In this document: one piece after another, positions 35,121 to 42,224 of the stretch
How the letters are laid out: the number at the start of each line of letters is the position of its first letter
Numbering within the stretch: the stretch's first letter is position 1
Source: JADKHR01 sp041917295
Lineage (GTDB): Bacteria; Elusimicrobiota; Elusimicrobia; FEN-1173
Reading direction: 5' to 3'
Length of the DNA stretch: 64,000 nt
Assembly (NCBI GenBank): GCA_041917295.1
Contig: JAYRXX010000025.1
Coordinates: 62,001-126,000 of the forward strand
Translations under genes and position numbers: made by a program
The notes under the pieces: model-generated
What the model was told of the DNA's origin: nothing
The model's input: only the letters and a program-made list of their open reading frames with translations
Database searches by the model: none

Positions 35121-36292
35121 TGTTGACGGTCAACGACCATATATTTGGGAGTCCCCGGGAGATGTTGTGTGTGGCCGTGGCGTTGGCCCTTCATGTTCCG
35201 CTCTATTTCTGGCAGGCGCGCCCGGACACGGGCGTGGCCGCCGATCCCATAACGGAAATTGATTTTATGGTCGAAGAGGAAGAACGGGAAAAACCGCCTC
35301 CGCCTCCGGAAGAAAAAAAAGAAACCACCAGTTTTTTCAAGAAAATCCAAGAAGCCGTGGGTTTGGCCACCCCCAAACCGTTGCCCAAATTGGTGATTGA
35401 AACAAAGCCCAAAACCGAATTGGCGGGGTTGGCCGACACCAATAAAATTCAGGCCCCCGCCAAAATGGCCGAGTCCATGCAACAGCAGGCCCGGCTGGTG
35501 GAGAAAGACCGCACCGTGGCCGGGGCTTTTGATGTGGGAAAAATTGAAACCAAGGGGCCCGGTTTGGCGGGTGTCGGGATGGGGCCCGGGGACAAGCTGG
35601 GGGGCGGGACGTTAAAAGAAAAATCGTCGGCGTTTAAAATTGCCCAAGGGGATCTGCCCTTTGCGGTTAAGAAAAGCGCCGGTGGGTTGGCGGATTCCGA
35701 TGCCGATGCGCCGCGGATTGCCCTTTCAAACAAAACCGATAAGCGGGTGACGTCGGTGTCCACGGCGTTTTTTGGGACCGGTGGCGGCACCGGTGGCGGC
35801 GACGGGGCCGGGGAAGGCGGCGGAGGCGCTCTCAAAGACAAAAGCGGGGGGAAAGGGTTGGTTGGCGTGTCGGGCGGTTTTTCCAGAATGGGTGCCCCAG
35901 GAACGGTTTCGGGGTCCGGCGGCGGCGGGCTGGTGGGCGTCCCCTCCGGGAAACCCGGCGCCGGCGGAGCCGGCGCGGGCGGTGGCAAAGTTCCCTACGA
36001 AATTTCCGGGTCGGTGTTTGGCCGGGGTATTTTGTATCAGGTGCTTCCCAAACTTCCGGATTGGGCGAAAGAAAAAGGTCTTTTTGCCATTGTTCGCATC
36101 GATTTTTTTGTGCGCCATACCGGTGAAGTGAACGTCAATAAAACCATCGTGAGGCAGAGTTCGGGATACCCCAATTTGGACACGACAGCCATGGAGGCGT
36201 TAAACCAATGGCGGTTCGCCCCGTTGGACGATCCCGCCCAGAAAGGCAAAGAACAGACGGGAACCATTTCCTTTACATTCAAGGCCTTGTAA
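35120..36292 (+). CDS. TonB-family energy transducer
   Basis: The 390-aa protein has one N-terminal transmembrane helix (~14-31; VAVALALHVPLYFW), an acidic then Pro-rich stretch (EEEEREKPPPPPEEKK, ~53-68), a long linker, a Gly-rich region (~222-300; GGGTGGGDGAGEGGGG), and a C-terminal TonB domain (~305-390) with SSGYPNLDTTAMEAL then QWRFAPL. TonB transmits ExbBD motor force to outer-membrane partners. The Gly-rich linker is longer than in ordinary TonB (~240 aa). The A of the upstream stop TGA is the A of this ATG. No TonB-dependent receptor is nearby, so the partner may be the neighbouring envelope proteins. Confidence 0.88.
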   Translation: MLTVNDHIFGSPREMLCVAVALALHVPLYFWQARPDTGVAADPITEIDFMVEEEEREKPPPPPEEKKETTSFFKKIQEAVGLATPKPLPKLVIETKPKTELAGLADTNKIQAPAKMAESMQQQARLVEKDRTVAGAFDVGKIETKGPGLAGVGMGPGDKLGGGTLKEKSSAFKIAQGDLPFAVKKSAGGLADSDADAPRIALSNKTDKRVTSVSTAFFGTGGGTGGGDGAGEGGGGALKDKSGGKGLVGVSGGFSRMGAPGTVSGSGGGGLVGVPSGKPGAGGAGAGGGKVPYEISGSVFGRGILYQVLPKLPDWAKEKGLFAIVRIDFFVRHTGEVNVNKTIVRQSSGYPNLDTTAMEALNQWRFAPLDDPAQKGKEQTGTISFTFKAL

Positions 36293-36303
36293 CGGAGGAC
36301 ACA

Positions 36304-37374
36304 ATGAGACAGCGTGCTTGGGCGTTGATTTTAGCGGGATGCGTGGCGGTCGCCTATTCCGCCGTGGCTGAGGAAGCCCCATCCTTAAAGAAGTCTTCTC
36401 GATCAAAGAAACCCGCGCCCTCCACCCGTGCATCGACGCCGGTCCCGGATAACGTCCCGGCTCCCGTTGTTGTTCGGGAACCCCAAAAGCCCGTGGTTCC
36501 GCCGCCGCCTCCCAAACAAACTGCCCGTCCGGCGGCTTCTGTGCCGCCCGTTTCGGAACCGGCCGGCGGCGACAGCCTGGGATCATTGGACGTGGTCGGC
36601 CAGGCCAAAGACAAAGTGAATATCGAAAAAGTCACGCCCGAAATAAAAGTCGACATGAAAGAGCTGGTGGATTCGGTTACTGACAAAACGGAAAAATTGC
36701 TGGATCAGACCCGAACCATTCCTTCCGATGAGGATTTTCGCCGTTTCGACAGCGTTCAGACCCAACAAACCGCCCGGCCCTGGTTGCCGGATTTGGTGGA
36801 GCCGCCGCTCATCAGCTTTCAACCATCGCCTGCGGAAACCGCCGTGGTGGCCTGGCGTTTGGAAGTCACCGACGACAAGGGGGACGTGATTCACACCATC
36901 ACCGGCAAGGGCAACCCGGTTAAGGAAATTGTCTGGGACGGGTTTAATCGCAAAGGGGACATGATCCGGGTCGCGTCGGCCTATTCGTTTCGATTTATAA
37001 CGGTGGACGAGTTGAAAGGCACACACACCACCTTGGGAAAAGCGTTCACGCTCCGGCACTTAAAATACAAAGACAAGAAAAACATGATTGTTGAAATTTC
37101 GTCCAATTATTTGTTCGAGGAGGAGCGGTTCAATCCGGAGGCTTTGCCAATTTTTGAACGGGTCATCGATGTGTTGCGGGAGTATTCCGGTTACCCCTTT
37201 GTGGTGGAGTTTCAAACCCGGGACCACGCCGGCGAAACCGTCAAAGCCCGCCAAAAACGCGTCACCGAGAAAATTGCCGCCGATTTGTTGTTGGCCCCCG
37301 ACAGCGTTCGGTTCACTTACGGGCCCATCCAAGACCGCGGCGACGTGGTGCGATTCGTTATTAAACTCCGCTAA
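36304..37374 (+). CDS. Periplasmic protein with FlgD-like module and OmpA-like C-terminus
   Basis: The 356-aa protein has a signal peptide (~1-22), a Pro-rich region (~28-85; VVPPPPPKQ), a helical stretch (~100-150), a FlgD-Ig-like module (~175-245; VAWRLEVTDDKGDVIHTI, EIVWDGFNRKGD) and an OmpA/MotB-like domain (~270-355; IFERVIDVLREY, ARQKRVTEKIAADLL). The OmpA-like part lacks an obvious canonical Asp-Arg diaminopimelate pair as far as I can tell, so wall binding is uncertain. It is the last member of the motor cluster, 11 bases after tonB (SD GGAGG), and may be its periplasmic anchor (Pal-like). Confidence 0.72.
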   Translation: MRQRAWALILAGCVAVAYSAVAEEAPSLKKSSRSKKPAPSTRASTPVPDNVPAPVVVREPQKPVVPPPPPKQTARPAASVPPVSEPAGGDSLGSLDVVGQAKDKVNIEKVTPEIKVDMKELVDSVTDKTEKLLDQTRTIPSDEDFRRFDSVQTQQTARPWLPDLVEPPLISFQPSPAETAVVAWRLEVTDDKGDVIHTITGKGNPVKEIVWDGFNRKGDMIRVASAYSFRFITVDELKGTHTTLGKAFTLRHLKYKDKKNMIVEISSNYLFEEERFNPEALPIFERVIDVLREYSGYPFVVEFQTRDHAGETVKARQKRVTEKIAADLLLAPDSVRFTYGPIQDRGDVVRFVIKLR

Positions 37375-37451
37375 GACATGACGGGCAACATGGAATTGTA
37401 TTCCTCAATATAGTACGGTGATTTCCATTCCAGATTGAGGAGGATTTTCTT

Positions 37452-38021
37452 ATGCAAAGGATTCGATTGGTTTTGGCGGCGGTGGTTCTTTCGACGGGGT
37501 TGGGGGGCGTTGAGGCCCGGGCGGCGAAGCCGTCTCTTTCACTTGACGATTTGGGGTTTTCCGCCGAGCAAGTGCGGGGCGATTCCGCCGCGCAGGCCAC
37601 TCTTCACAAACGATCCAAGATGTTAAAAACCCACCAGATTTTGGGTCTCATCACGGCGGTGCCCATGGCGGCTACGGTATTCACCGCCTCCGGCGCGGAG
37701 GGAGGCTCGGACGCAAAACGGGATTTGCACAAAAACATGGCCATCACCACCGGGGCCCTCTACTTCACCACGGCGTCGTTTTCCTTGTTCGCCCCGGAGG
37801 TGGAAGAAAAGAAAGCCACGGGCGCAACAAAATTCCACAAGGCGTTGGCCTGGATTCATTTCCCGGCCATGGTTATTGCGCCCATTTTGGGGTACGAAGC
37901 GTATAAACAAAAGGAGCGGGGCGAGGAAGTGCACGGCATGGCCAAACAGCATTCCACCGTGGCGGGCGTGGGCGCGGCGGCTTACTTTCTTTCCATGGCC
38001 GTGATGGTCATCAATTTCTAA
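37452..38021 (+). CDS. His-rich four-helix membrane protein (cytochrome b561-like?)
   Basis: The 189-aa protein has a signal peptide (~1-24) and four predicted hydrophobic helices (~62-80, ~97-116, ~130-150, ~165-188). Each helix is entered by His residues: LHKRSKMLKTHQ, DLHKN, KFHKALAWIH and HGMAKQH. Paired His in four helices is the pattern of b-type cytochromes (b561 fold). The next gene encodes YceI, and in E. coli yceI is next to the b561-like yceJ, which supports this reading. I did not recognise a precise family. SD GAGGAGG. The 77-base gap before it has no clear promoter. Confidence 0.55.
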   Translation: MQRIRLVLAAVVLSTGLGGVEARAAKPSLSLDDLGFSAEQVRGDSAAQATLHKRSKMLKTHQILGLITAVPMAATVFTASGAEGGSDAKRDLHKNMAITTGALYFTTASFSLFAPEVEEKKATGATKFHKALAWIHFPAMVIAPILGYEAYKQKERGEEVHGMAKQHSTVAGVGAAAYFLSMAVMVINF

Positions 38022-38034
38022 GGGGGATCGTTTG

Positions 38035-38571
38035 ATGAAATCCATGCTTTTGCTTTTGGTGGCCGTGTTTGCTTTGGCTCTGACGGCCCAGGCCGAATCC
38101 TGGGTTTTGGATAAATCCAAACTGACGTATCATGTGACGCACACTCTTCACAAAGTCGAAGGGACCAACACCGGGGCTCGGGGTAAAGGCGTCTGTGATA
38201 AGGACGGGTGTCATTTTTTGGTGGCGGCCACCGTCGGCGGGTTTGTTTCGGGGGACACCAATCGGGATTTGCATATGCAGGAAACCACCCGGGGGGCGAC
38301 GTTTCCCATGGTGGCGGTTTCCGTGTCTTTGCCCGCGGTTCCGGCGGGACAAACATTTACGGCGGATTTGGATATTGAATTTGCTGGGGAAAAATCCTCC
38401 TACAAAGCCGTCCCCTTTACCGTGGTGGATCGGTCGGAAGGGGCCCTTCATTTTAAAGGCGTCGTTCCGCTGAACATTGATGATTTTAAGATCCCGGCTC
38501 CGTCTCTTCTCGGCATGGCCATCAAAAGCCAGGTGCCGGTCGACGCGGAAATGACCTGGAAAAAACAATAA
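38035..38571 (+). CDS. YceI-family periplasmic lipid-binding protein
   Basis: The 178-aa protein has a signal peptide (~1-21, ending AQA) and a YceI lipocalin-like beta-barrel (~22-175): WVLDKSKLTYHVTHTLH, then a barrel with a Cys pair (VCDKDGCHF) and the closing VPVDAEMTWKK. YceI proteins bind isoprenoid quinones or other polyisoprenoids in the periplasm. The ATG at 38035 follows an SD (AAGGGGG); a TTG one codon earlier is possible. It is 13 bases after the b561-like gene and presumably part of the same redox or lipid pathway. Confidence 0.85.
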   Translation: MKSMLLLLVAVFALALTAQAESWVLDKSKLTYHVTHTLHKVEGTNTGARGKGVCDKDGCHFLVAATVGGFVSGDTNRDLHMQETTRGATFPMVAVSVSLPAVPAGQTFTADLDIEFAGEKSSYKAVPFTVVDRSEGALHFKGVVPLNIDDFKIPAPSLLGMAIKSQVPVDAEMTWKKQ

Positions 38572-38670
38572 GGGTAGCGCAACGCCGTCTCGCCATCACT
38601 CCCGGAATTACTCTTCCATAAACGTCGGCCCCGTTTGATAGACGGCTGACGAAAAAACCTTTCTCTGCCC

Positions 38671-41232
38671 ATGGCTTCCGTTCTATTTCCACCTCCTTCG
38701 GTCCACGATCCCGCTGTGTGGGCCACCCAACCTTTGGATGGTCTTGTGCGGGACCTGGGAACATCTTTCCAAGGCATTTCGGAAAAAGAAGCCAAACTTC
38801 GGTTGGAAAAATCGGGTCCCAACGAGCCCGCGCGCCGCCGAAAGAGAGGGCTCGTTTTTGGATTTTTGATTCGGTTTCTTGATCCCCTCGTCGTTGTTCT
38901 TTTGGTCATCGGCGGATTTTCCCTGTTCTTCGGCGAAAACGTGAGCGCGGCCCTGGTGGGCGGCATGGCCATGATCAGCGTCGGGCTGAGTTTCGCCCAA
39001 GAGTTTCGGGCGGACCGCGCCGCCGAAAAACTGAGCGCCATGGTCCGCGTGCGCGCCACCGCTCTGCGCGACGGCGTGCCCCAAGAGGTGGATCTTCGCA
39101 CTCTTGTTCCGGGCGATGTGGTGGTTCTGGCCGCGGGGGACATGATCCCCGCCGACATCCGGGTTCTGGAAGCCAAGGACCTGTTCGTTAACCAGTCCGC
39201 CCTCACGGGGGAATCTCTGCCTTTGGAAAAACAGGCCGGCTCACCGGCGGTCGGGGCACGGGGGCTTTCGGACTTGGCGAACGCGGCGTTCATGGGGACG
39301 AGCGTGGTGAGCGGCCGGGGGCTGGGTCTTGTCGTTAAAACGGGCCCCACCACTCAATTCGGCGCCATTTCCAAGCGTATGGCCCGGCGACGGGCGGAAA
39401 CCTCATTCGAAAAGGGACTTCAACAGTTCGTTTGGCTCATGCTTCGGTTGATGTTGGTGTTGGTTGTGGTGATCTTCGCCGCCAATCTGCTGACCAAGAC
39501 CGGTTGGGTCGAATCGCTTCTTTTCGCCTTGGCCGTGGCCGTGGGGTTGACGCCGGAAATGTTGCCCATGATCATAACCTTAAACCTGTCGCGCGGGGCA
39601 TTGCGAATGTCGCGACGGGAAGTGATCGTCAAACGGTTGTCTTCGATCCAAAACCTCGGGGCCATGGACGTATTGTGCACCGACAAAACCGGCACGCTCA
39701 CCCTGGACGACGTGGTTTTGGAGCGGCATTGCGACGTGATCCTTCAGGAAGACGAGGCGGTCTTATCCCTCGCCTATCTGAACAGCATTCATCAAACCGG
39801 GTTGAAAAATCTGCTTGACCGGGCGATCCTGAAACATCACGACGAAATGAAGGTGGTCGGGGAAAAGGTCGACGAGATCCCGTTTGATTTTTCGCGGAGG
39901 ATTCTTTCCGTGGTGGTCTCTCACGAAGGGCGCCACCGGTTGATTGCCAAAGGGGCCCCCGAGGAGATCTTCAAGCGGTGCGCGCGCTACGAGTTGGACG
40001 GTGAAATCTTTCCCATGGAAGACCTTATTCTCCAGGACTTGCGGGAGGAATACGACGCGTTGAGCCGGGAGGGTTACCGCGTTTTGGCGGTCGCCTACCG
40101 GGATATGACGGAGACAAAGGCGGCTTACAGCAAAGCGGACGAATCCGATTTGGTGCTTCGCGGCTATCTGGCCTTTCTCGACCCCCCCAAACCGTCCGCG
40201 CGGGAAGCGCTGGCGGCCCTTCGTCAGCGGGGTGTTTCGTGCAAGGTGTTGACGGGGGACAACGCTCTTGTGGCCCAGAAGATCGCGCGGGAGGTGGGTC
40301 TTCCTGTCGACGGCATGCTGACGGGGGAAGAATTGGACCTTTTGACCGATGAGGCGTTGGCCCCCCGGTTGGCTTCTTGCACGATTCTTGCTCGGCTCGC
40401 TCCCCTCCAAAAAGAGCGCGTGATCCGACTGCTTCAAAAAGAAGGGCGAACGGTGGGGTTTCTCGGGGACGGGATCAACGACGCGCCGGCTCTCAAGGCC
40501 GCGGACGTCGGTTTGTCGGTGGAAAACGCCGTGGACGTGGCCCGGGATGCCGCCGATATGATTTTGCTCCGTAAGAACTTGAACGTGTTGGCCGCCGGCA
40601 TCGATGAAGGCCGCCGCACGTTCGCCAATATTGTCAAATACGTTCGCATGGGATCCAGCTCTAATTTTGGGAACATGATCAGCATGACGGGCGCGAGTCT
40701 CCTGTTGCCTTTCTTGCCGATGCTTCCCATTCAGGTTTTGCTCAACAACTTTCTTTACGACCTTTCCCAAGTCGCTCTTCCCACCGACAACGCGGACCCG
40801 CAAGCCCTGGACCATCCTCGCCCGTGGGACGTGAACTCGATTCGCCGATTTATGTTTGTATTCGGCCCCTTGAGCTCGCTCTTCGATTTCATCACGTTCG
40901 GGTTTTTGTGGGTGTTGTTTGGCCGAAACGTGGAACTGTTTCACACAGGGTGGTTTTTGGAATCGTTCATCAGCCAATCACTTGTGATCTATGTGATCCG
41001 AACCCGAAAACGGCCTTGGGACGGAGTTCGACCCAGCGCGGTCTTGATTGTATCCACTGCCATTTTGTGCGGCGTGGTATTGTGGATCCCCTTTTCCGAC
41101 TTCGGCAAACACTTTGGTTTTGCAACACCTCCCGCGCCCTTTTACGCGGGCCTCTTCATAATCGTGGGGGCCTACCTGGGCCTTGCCCAATGGCTCAAAG
41201 GACGATTTATTCGCCGTTACGGCTACGATTGA
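38671..41232 (+). CDS. mgtA: MgtA-type P-type ATPase (Mg2+ importer family)
   Basis: The 853-aa P-ATPase has an N-terminal cation-ATPase domain, a first membrane pair (~63-105), an actuator domain with TGES (NQSALTGESLP, ~170-180), a second pair including the VGLTPEMLPMIITLNLSRGA signature of the P3B/MgtA class, the phosphorylation site CTDKTGT (D338), an N domain with KGAPE, the hinge GDGINDAP (~600-607), and six C-terminal helices with SSNFGNM and NNFLYDLSQ. Import of Mg2+ at the inner membrane is the known role. No SD precedes the ATG and no Mg-sensing leader was recognised in the 99-base gap. Confidence 0.9.
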   Translation: MASVLFPPPSVHDPAVWATQPLDGLVRDLGTSFQGISEKEAKLRLEKSGPNEPARRRKRGLVFGFLIRFLDPLVVVLLVIGGFSLFFGENVSAALVGGMAMISVGLSFAQEFRADRAAEKLSAMVRVRATALRDGVPQEVDLRTLVPGDVVVLAAGDMIPADIRVLEAKDLFVNQSALTGESLPLEKQAGSPAVGARGLSDLANAAFMGTSVVSGRGLGLVVKTGPTTQFGAISKRMARRRAETSFEKGLQQFVWLMLRLMLVLVVVIFAANLLTKTGWVESLLFALAVAVGLTPEMLPMIITLNLSRGALRMSRREVIVKRLSSIQNLGAMDVLCTDKTGTLTLDDVVLERHCDVILQEDEAVLSLAYLNSIHQTGLKNLLDRAILKHHDEMKVVGEKVDEIPFDFSRRILSVVVSHEGRHRLIAKGAPEEIFKRCARYELDGEIFPMEDLILQDLREEYDALSREGYRVLAVAYRDMTETKAAYSKADESDLVLRGYLAFLDPPKPSAREALAALRQRGVSCKVLTGDNALVAQKIAREVGLPVDGMLTGEELDLLTDEALAPRLASCTILARLAPLQKERVIRLLQKEGRTVGFLGDGINDAPALKAADVGLSVENAVDVARDAADMILLRKNLNVLAAGIDEGRRTFANIVKYVRMGSSSNFGNMISMTGASLLLPFLPMLPIQVLLNNFLYDLSQVALPTDNADPQALDHPRPWDVNSIRRFMFVFGPLSSLFDFITFGFLWVLFGRNVELFHTGWFLESFISQSLVIYVIRTRKRPWDGVRPSAVLIVSTAILCGVVLWIPFSDFGKHFGFATPPAPFYAGLFIIVGAYLGLAQWLKGRFIRRYGYD

Positions 41233-41258
41233 CCGGCTCCCCACGCGTCGGGTATAAT
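41229..41258 (+). promoter_or_regulatory. Promoter of the tRNA-Pro repeat unit
   Basis: TTGACC (41229-41234) and TATAAT (41253-41258) are 18 bases apart, overlapping the end of mgtA. Transcription would begin near 41265 and read through both 148-bp repeats and tRNA-Pro. Confidence 0.7.
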
Positions 41259-41321
41259 GATCCGGACGCAAGTTGACCCGCGGAATTTTTTCCCTTTCTG
41301 GTTTCCGGATTTAATTGTTTT

Positions 41322-41469
41322 CGGGGCGTAGCGCAGTTGGGTCCCGTTTGCCGTGAAGGGCAAACGCTTGGGACGCCCCGCTTTAGCGGGGCCGGCCTGG
41401 AGCCCCGAGGTGTGGGGCGCAAGGCGCGCTTGGTTTGGAAACATTCGGCGGGCGGAGAGTTTGAAGTTA
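41322..41469 (+). repeat. tRNA-Pro-derived tandem repeat, copy 1
   Basis: The 148-bp unit begins with 19 bases identical to the 5' end of tRNA-Pro (acceptor strand to D loop), followed by ~85 bases of insert rich in hairpins (GTTTGCC/GGCAAAC, GCCCCGC/GCGGGGC), then 14-15 bases identical to the tRNA from the D-stem 3' side to the anticodon loop (GCGCTTGGTTTGG), then ~31 bases of spacer. It differs from copy 2 at only two bases that I found. Confidence 0.85.
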
Positions 41470-41617
41470 CGGGGCGTAGCGCAGTTGGGTCCCGTTTGCC
41501 GTGAAGGGCAAACGTTTGGGACGCCCCGCTTTAGCGGGGCCGGCCTGGAGCCCCGACGTGTGGGGCGCAAGGCGCGCTTGGTTTGGAAACATTCGGCGGG
41601 CGGAGAGTTTGAAGTTA
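41470..41617 (+). repeat. tRNA-Pro-derived tandem repeat, copy 2
   Basis: This is a near-identical second copy of the 148-bp unit, directly abutting copy 1 and the intact tRNA-Pro, so that the same 5' tRNA sequence appears three times at exactly 148-base intervals (41322, 41470, 41618). Such high identity points to recent duplication or active homogenisation. Confidence 0.85.
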
Positions 41618-41690
41618 CGGGGCGTAGCGCAGTTGGTAGCGCGCTTGGTTTGGGACCAAGAGGTCGGGAGTTCAAATCTCCCCGCCCCGA
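41618..41690 (+). tRNA. tRNA-Pro (anticodon TGG)
   Basis: The 73-base cloverleaf has acceptor CGGGGCG/CGCCCCG, D arm GCGC/GCGC, anticodon stem CTTGG/CCAAG with loop TTTGGGA (anticodon TGG), and T arm GGGAG-TTCAAAT-CTCCC; discriminator A, CCA not encoded. It is followed at once by T7. Confidence 0.96.
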
Positions 41691-41697
41691 TTTTTTT
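41691..41697 (+). terminator. T-run terminator after tRNA-Pro
   Basis: Seven T follow the acceptor stem directly and would end transcription using the tRNA's own GC-rich stem. The convergent hemerythrin gene ends at 41712. Confidence 0.5.
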
Positions 41698-41711
41698 CGG
41701 ATTTCGGTCGA

Positions 41712-42179
41712 CTACGGAACAAGGTCGGCTTTTTGGTTGAGCTCGGTGAGCGCCTCGGGGCTTAAAAGTTCTTGGGCCAGGGGAAAGATTTCATTTTCTT
41801 CCCGCTCCATGTGGCGGCGCAAGCCGTCGGCAAATTGTTCCAACGCCGCCCGCCAGGGCGCCGCGATCGTGCCTGACGAGGATGAGTGCAGTTCCGCTTG
41901 CCGTTTGGCCACGGAATGGTGTTCGTCGTTGCCGTGTTGAATGTAATGTTGAACTGTTTTGTGGCGAACGTCATCGGACCCGGCCCGTTGCATGGCTGGG
42001 AACAACAGCTCGGCTTCCATCCGTGCATGACGTCGCAACTTTTGGGCGAAGGCCCTGTCGTTGTCGGTTACCGCGGGAGCCGGCGATTGGTCCGGAAGGT
42101 CCCGGGCCAGGGCCAAGGTGTCCGCCAGGTGTTTTCGAAAAACCGCGTGGTCCTGAAGAAACCGCTCGATAATTGTCAT
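41712..42179 (-). CDS. Hemerythrin HHE-domain protein
   Basis: From the ATG at 42179 the protein is 155 aa, one four-helix hemerythrin domain. Iron-ligand candidates are visible in order: QDHAVFRKH (helix 1), RRHARMEAELLFP (helix 2), DEHHSVAKRQAE (helix 3) and RRHMEREENEIFPL (helix 4). Such cytoplasmic proteins bind a di-iron centre and respond to O2, NO or oxidative stress. The start at 42203 is in frame but lies upstream of the -10 box; the promoter places the transcript start at about the 42179 ATG, so that start is preferred and the mRNA is leaderless. Confidence 0.88.
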   Translation of the reverse strand: MTIIERFLQDHAVFRKHLADTLALARDLPDQSPAPAVTDNDRAFAQKLRRHARMEAELLFPAMQRAGSDDVRHKTVQHYIQHGNDEHHSVAKRQAELHSSSSGTIAAPWRAALEQFADGLRRHMEREENEIFPLAQELLSPEALTELNQKADLVP

Positions 42180-42184
42180 AAGAA

Positions 42185-42213
42185 TATATAGACCAAAAAC
42201 CATTTTTTTTCAA
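42185..42213 (-). promoter_or_regulatory. Promoter of the hemerythrin gene
   Basis: On the minus strand TTGAAA (42213-42208) and TATATA (42190-42185) are 17 bases apart. The ATG (42179) begins five bases after the -10 box. Confidence 0.7.
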
Positions 42214-42224
42214 GGGGAATTTTC

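Noticed and set aside
22540..38571. A complete type IX secretion system
   Set aside because: PorV-like and CTD-like parts are present but SprA, PorK, PorL, PorM, PorN and PorU-like genes are not in the window.
41322..41617. CRISPR array
   Set aside because: The repeat unit is 148 bases with no short repeat/spacer alternation, the two copies are almost identical throughout, and no cas gene is near.
41322..41617. Group I intron in tRNA-Pro
   Set aside because: The insert lies in the D loop, is only ~85 bases, and the 3' half of the tRNA is missing in those copies; the intact tRNA follows separately.
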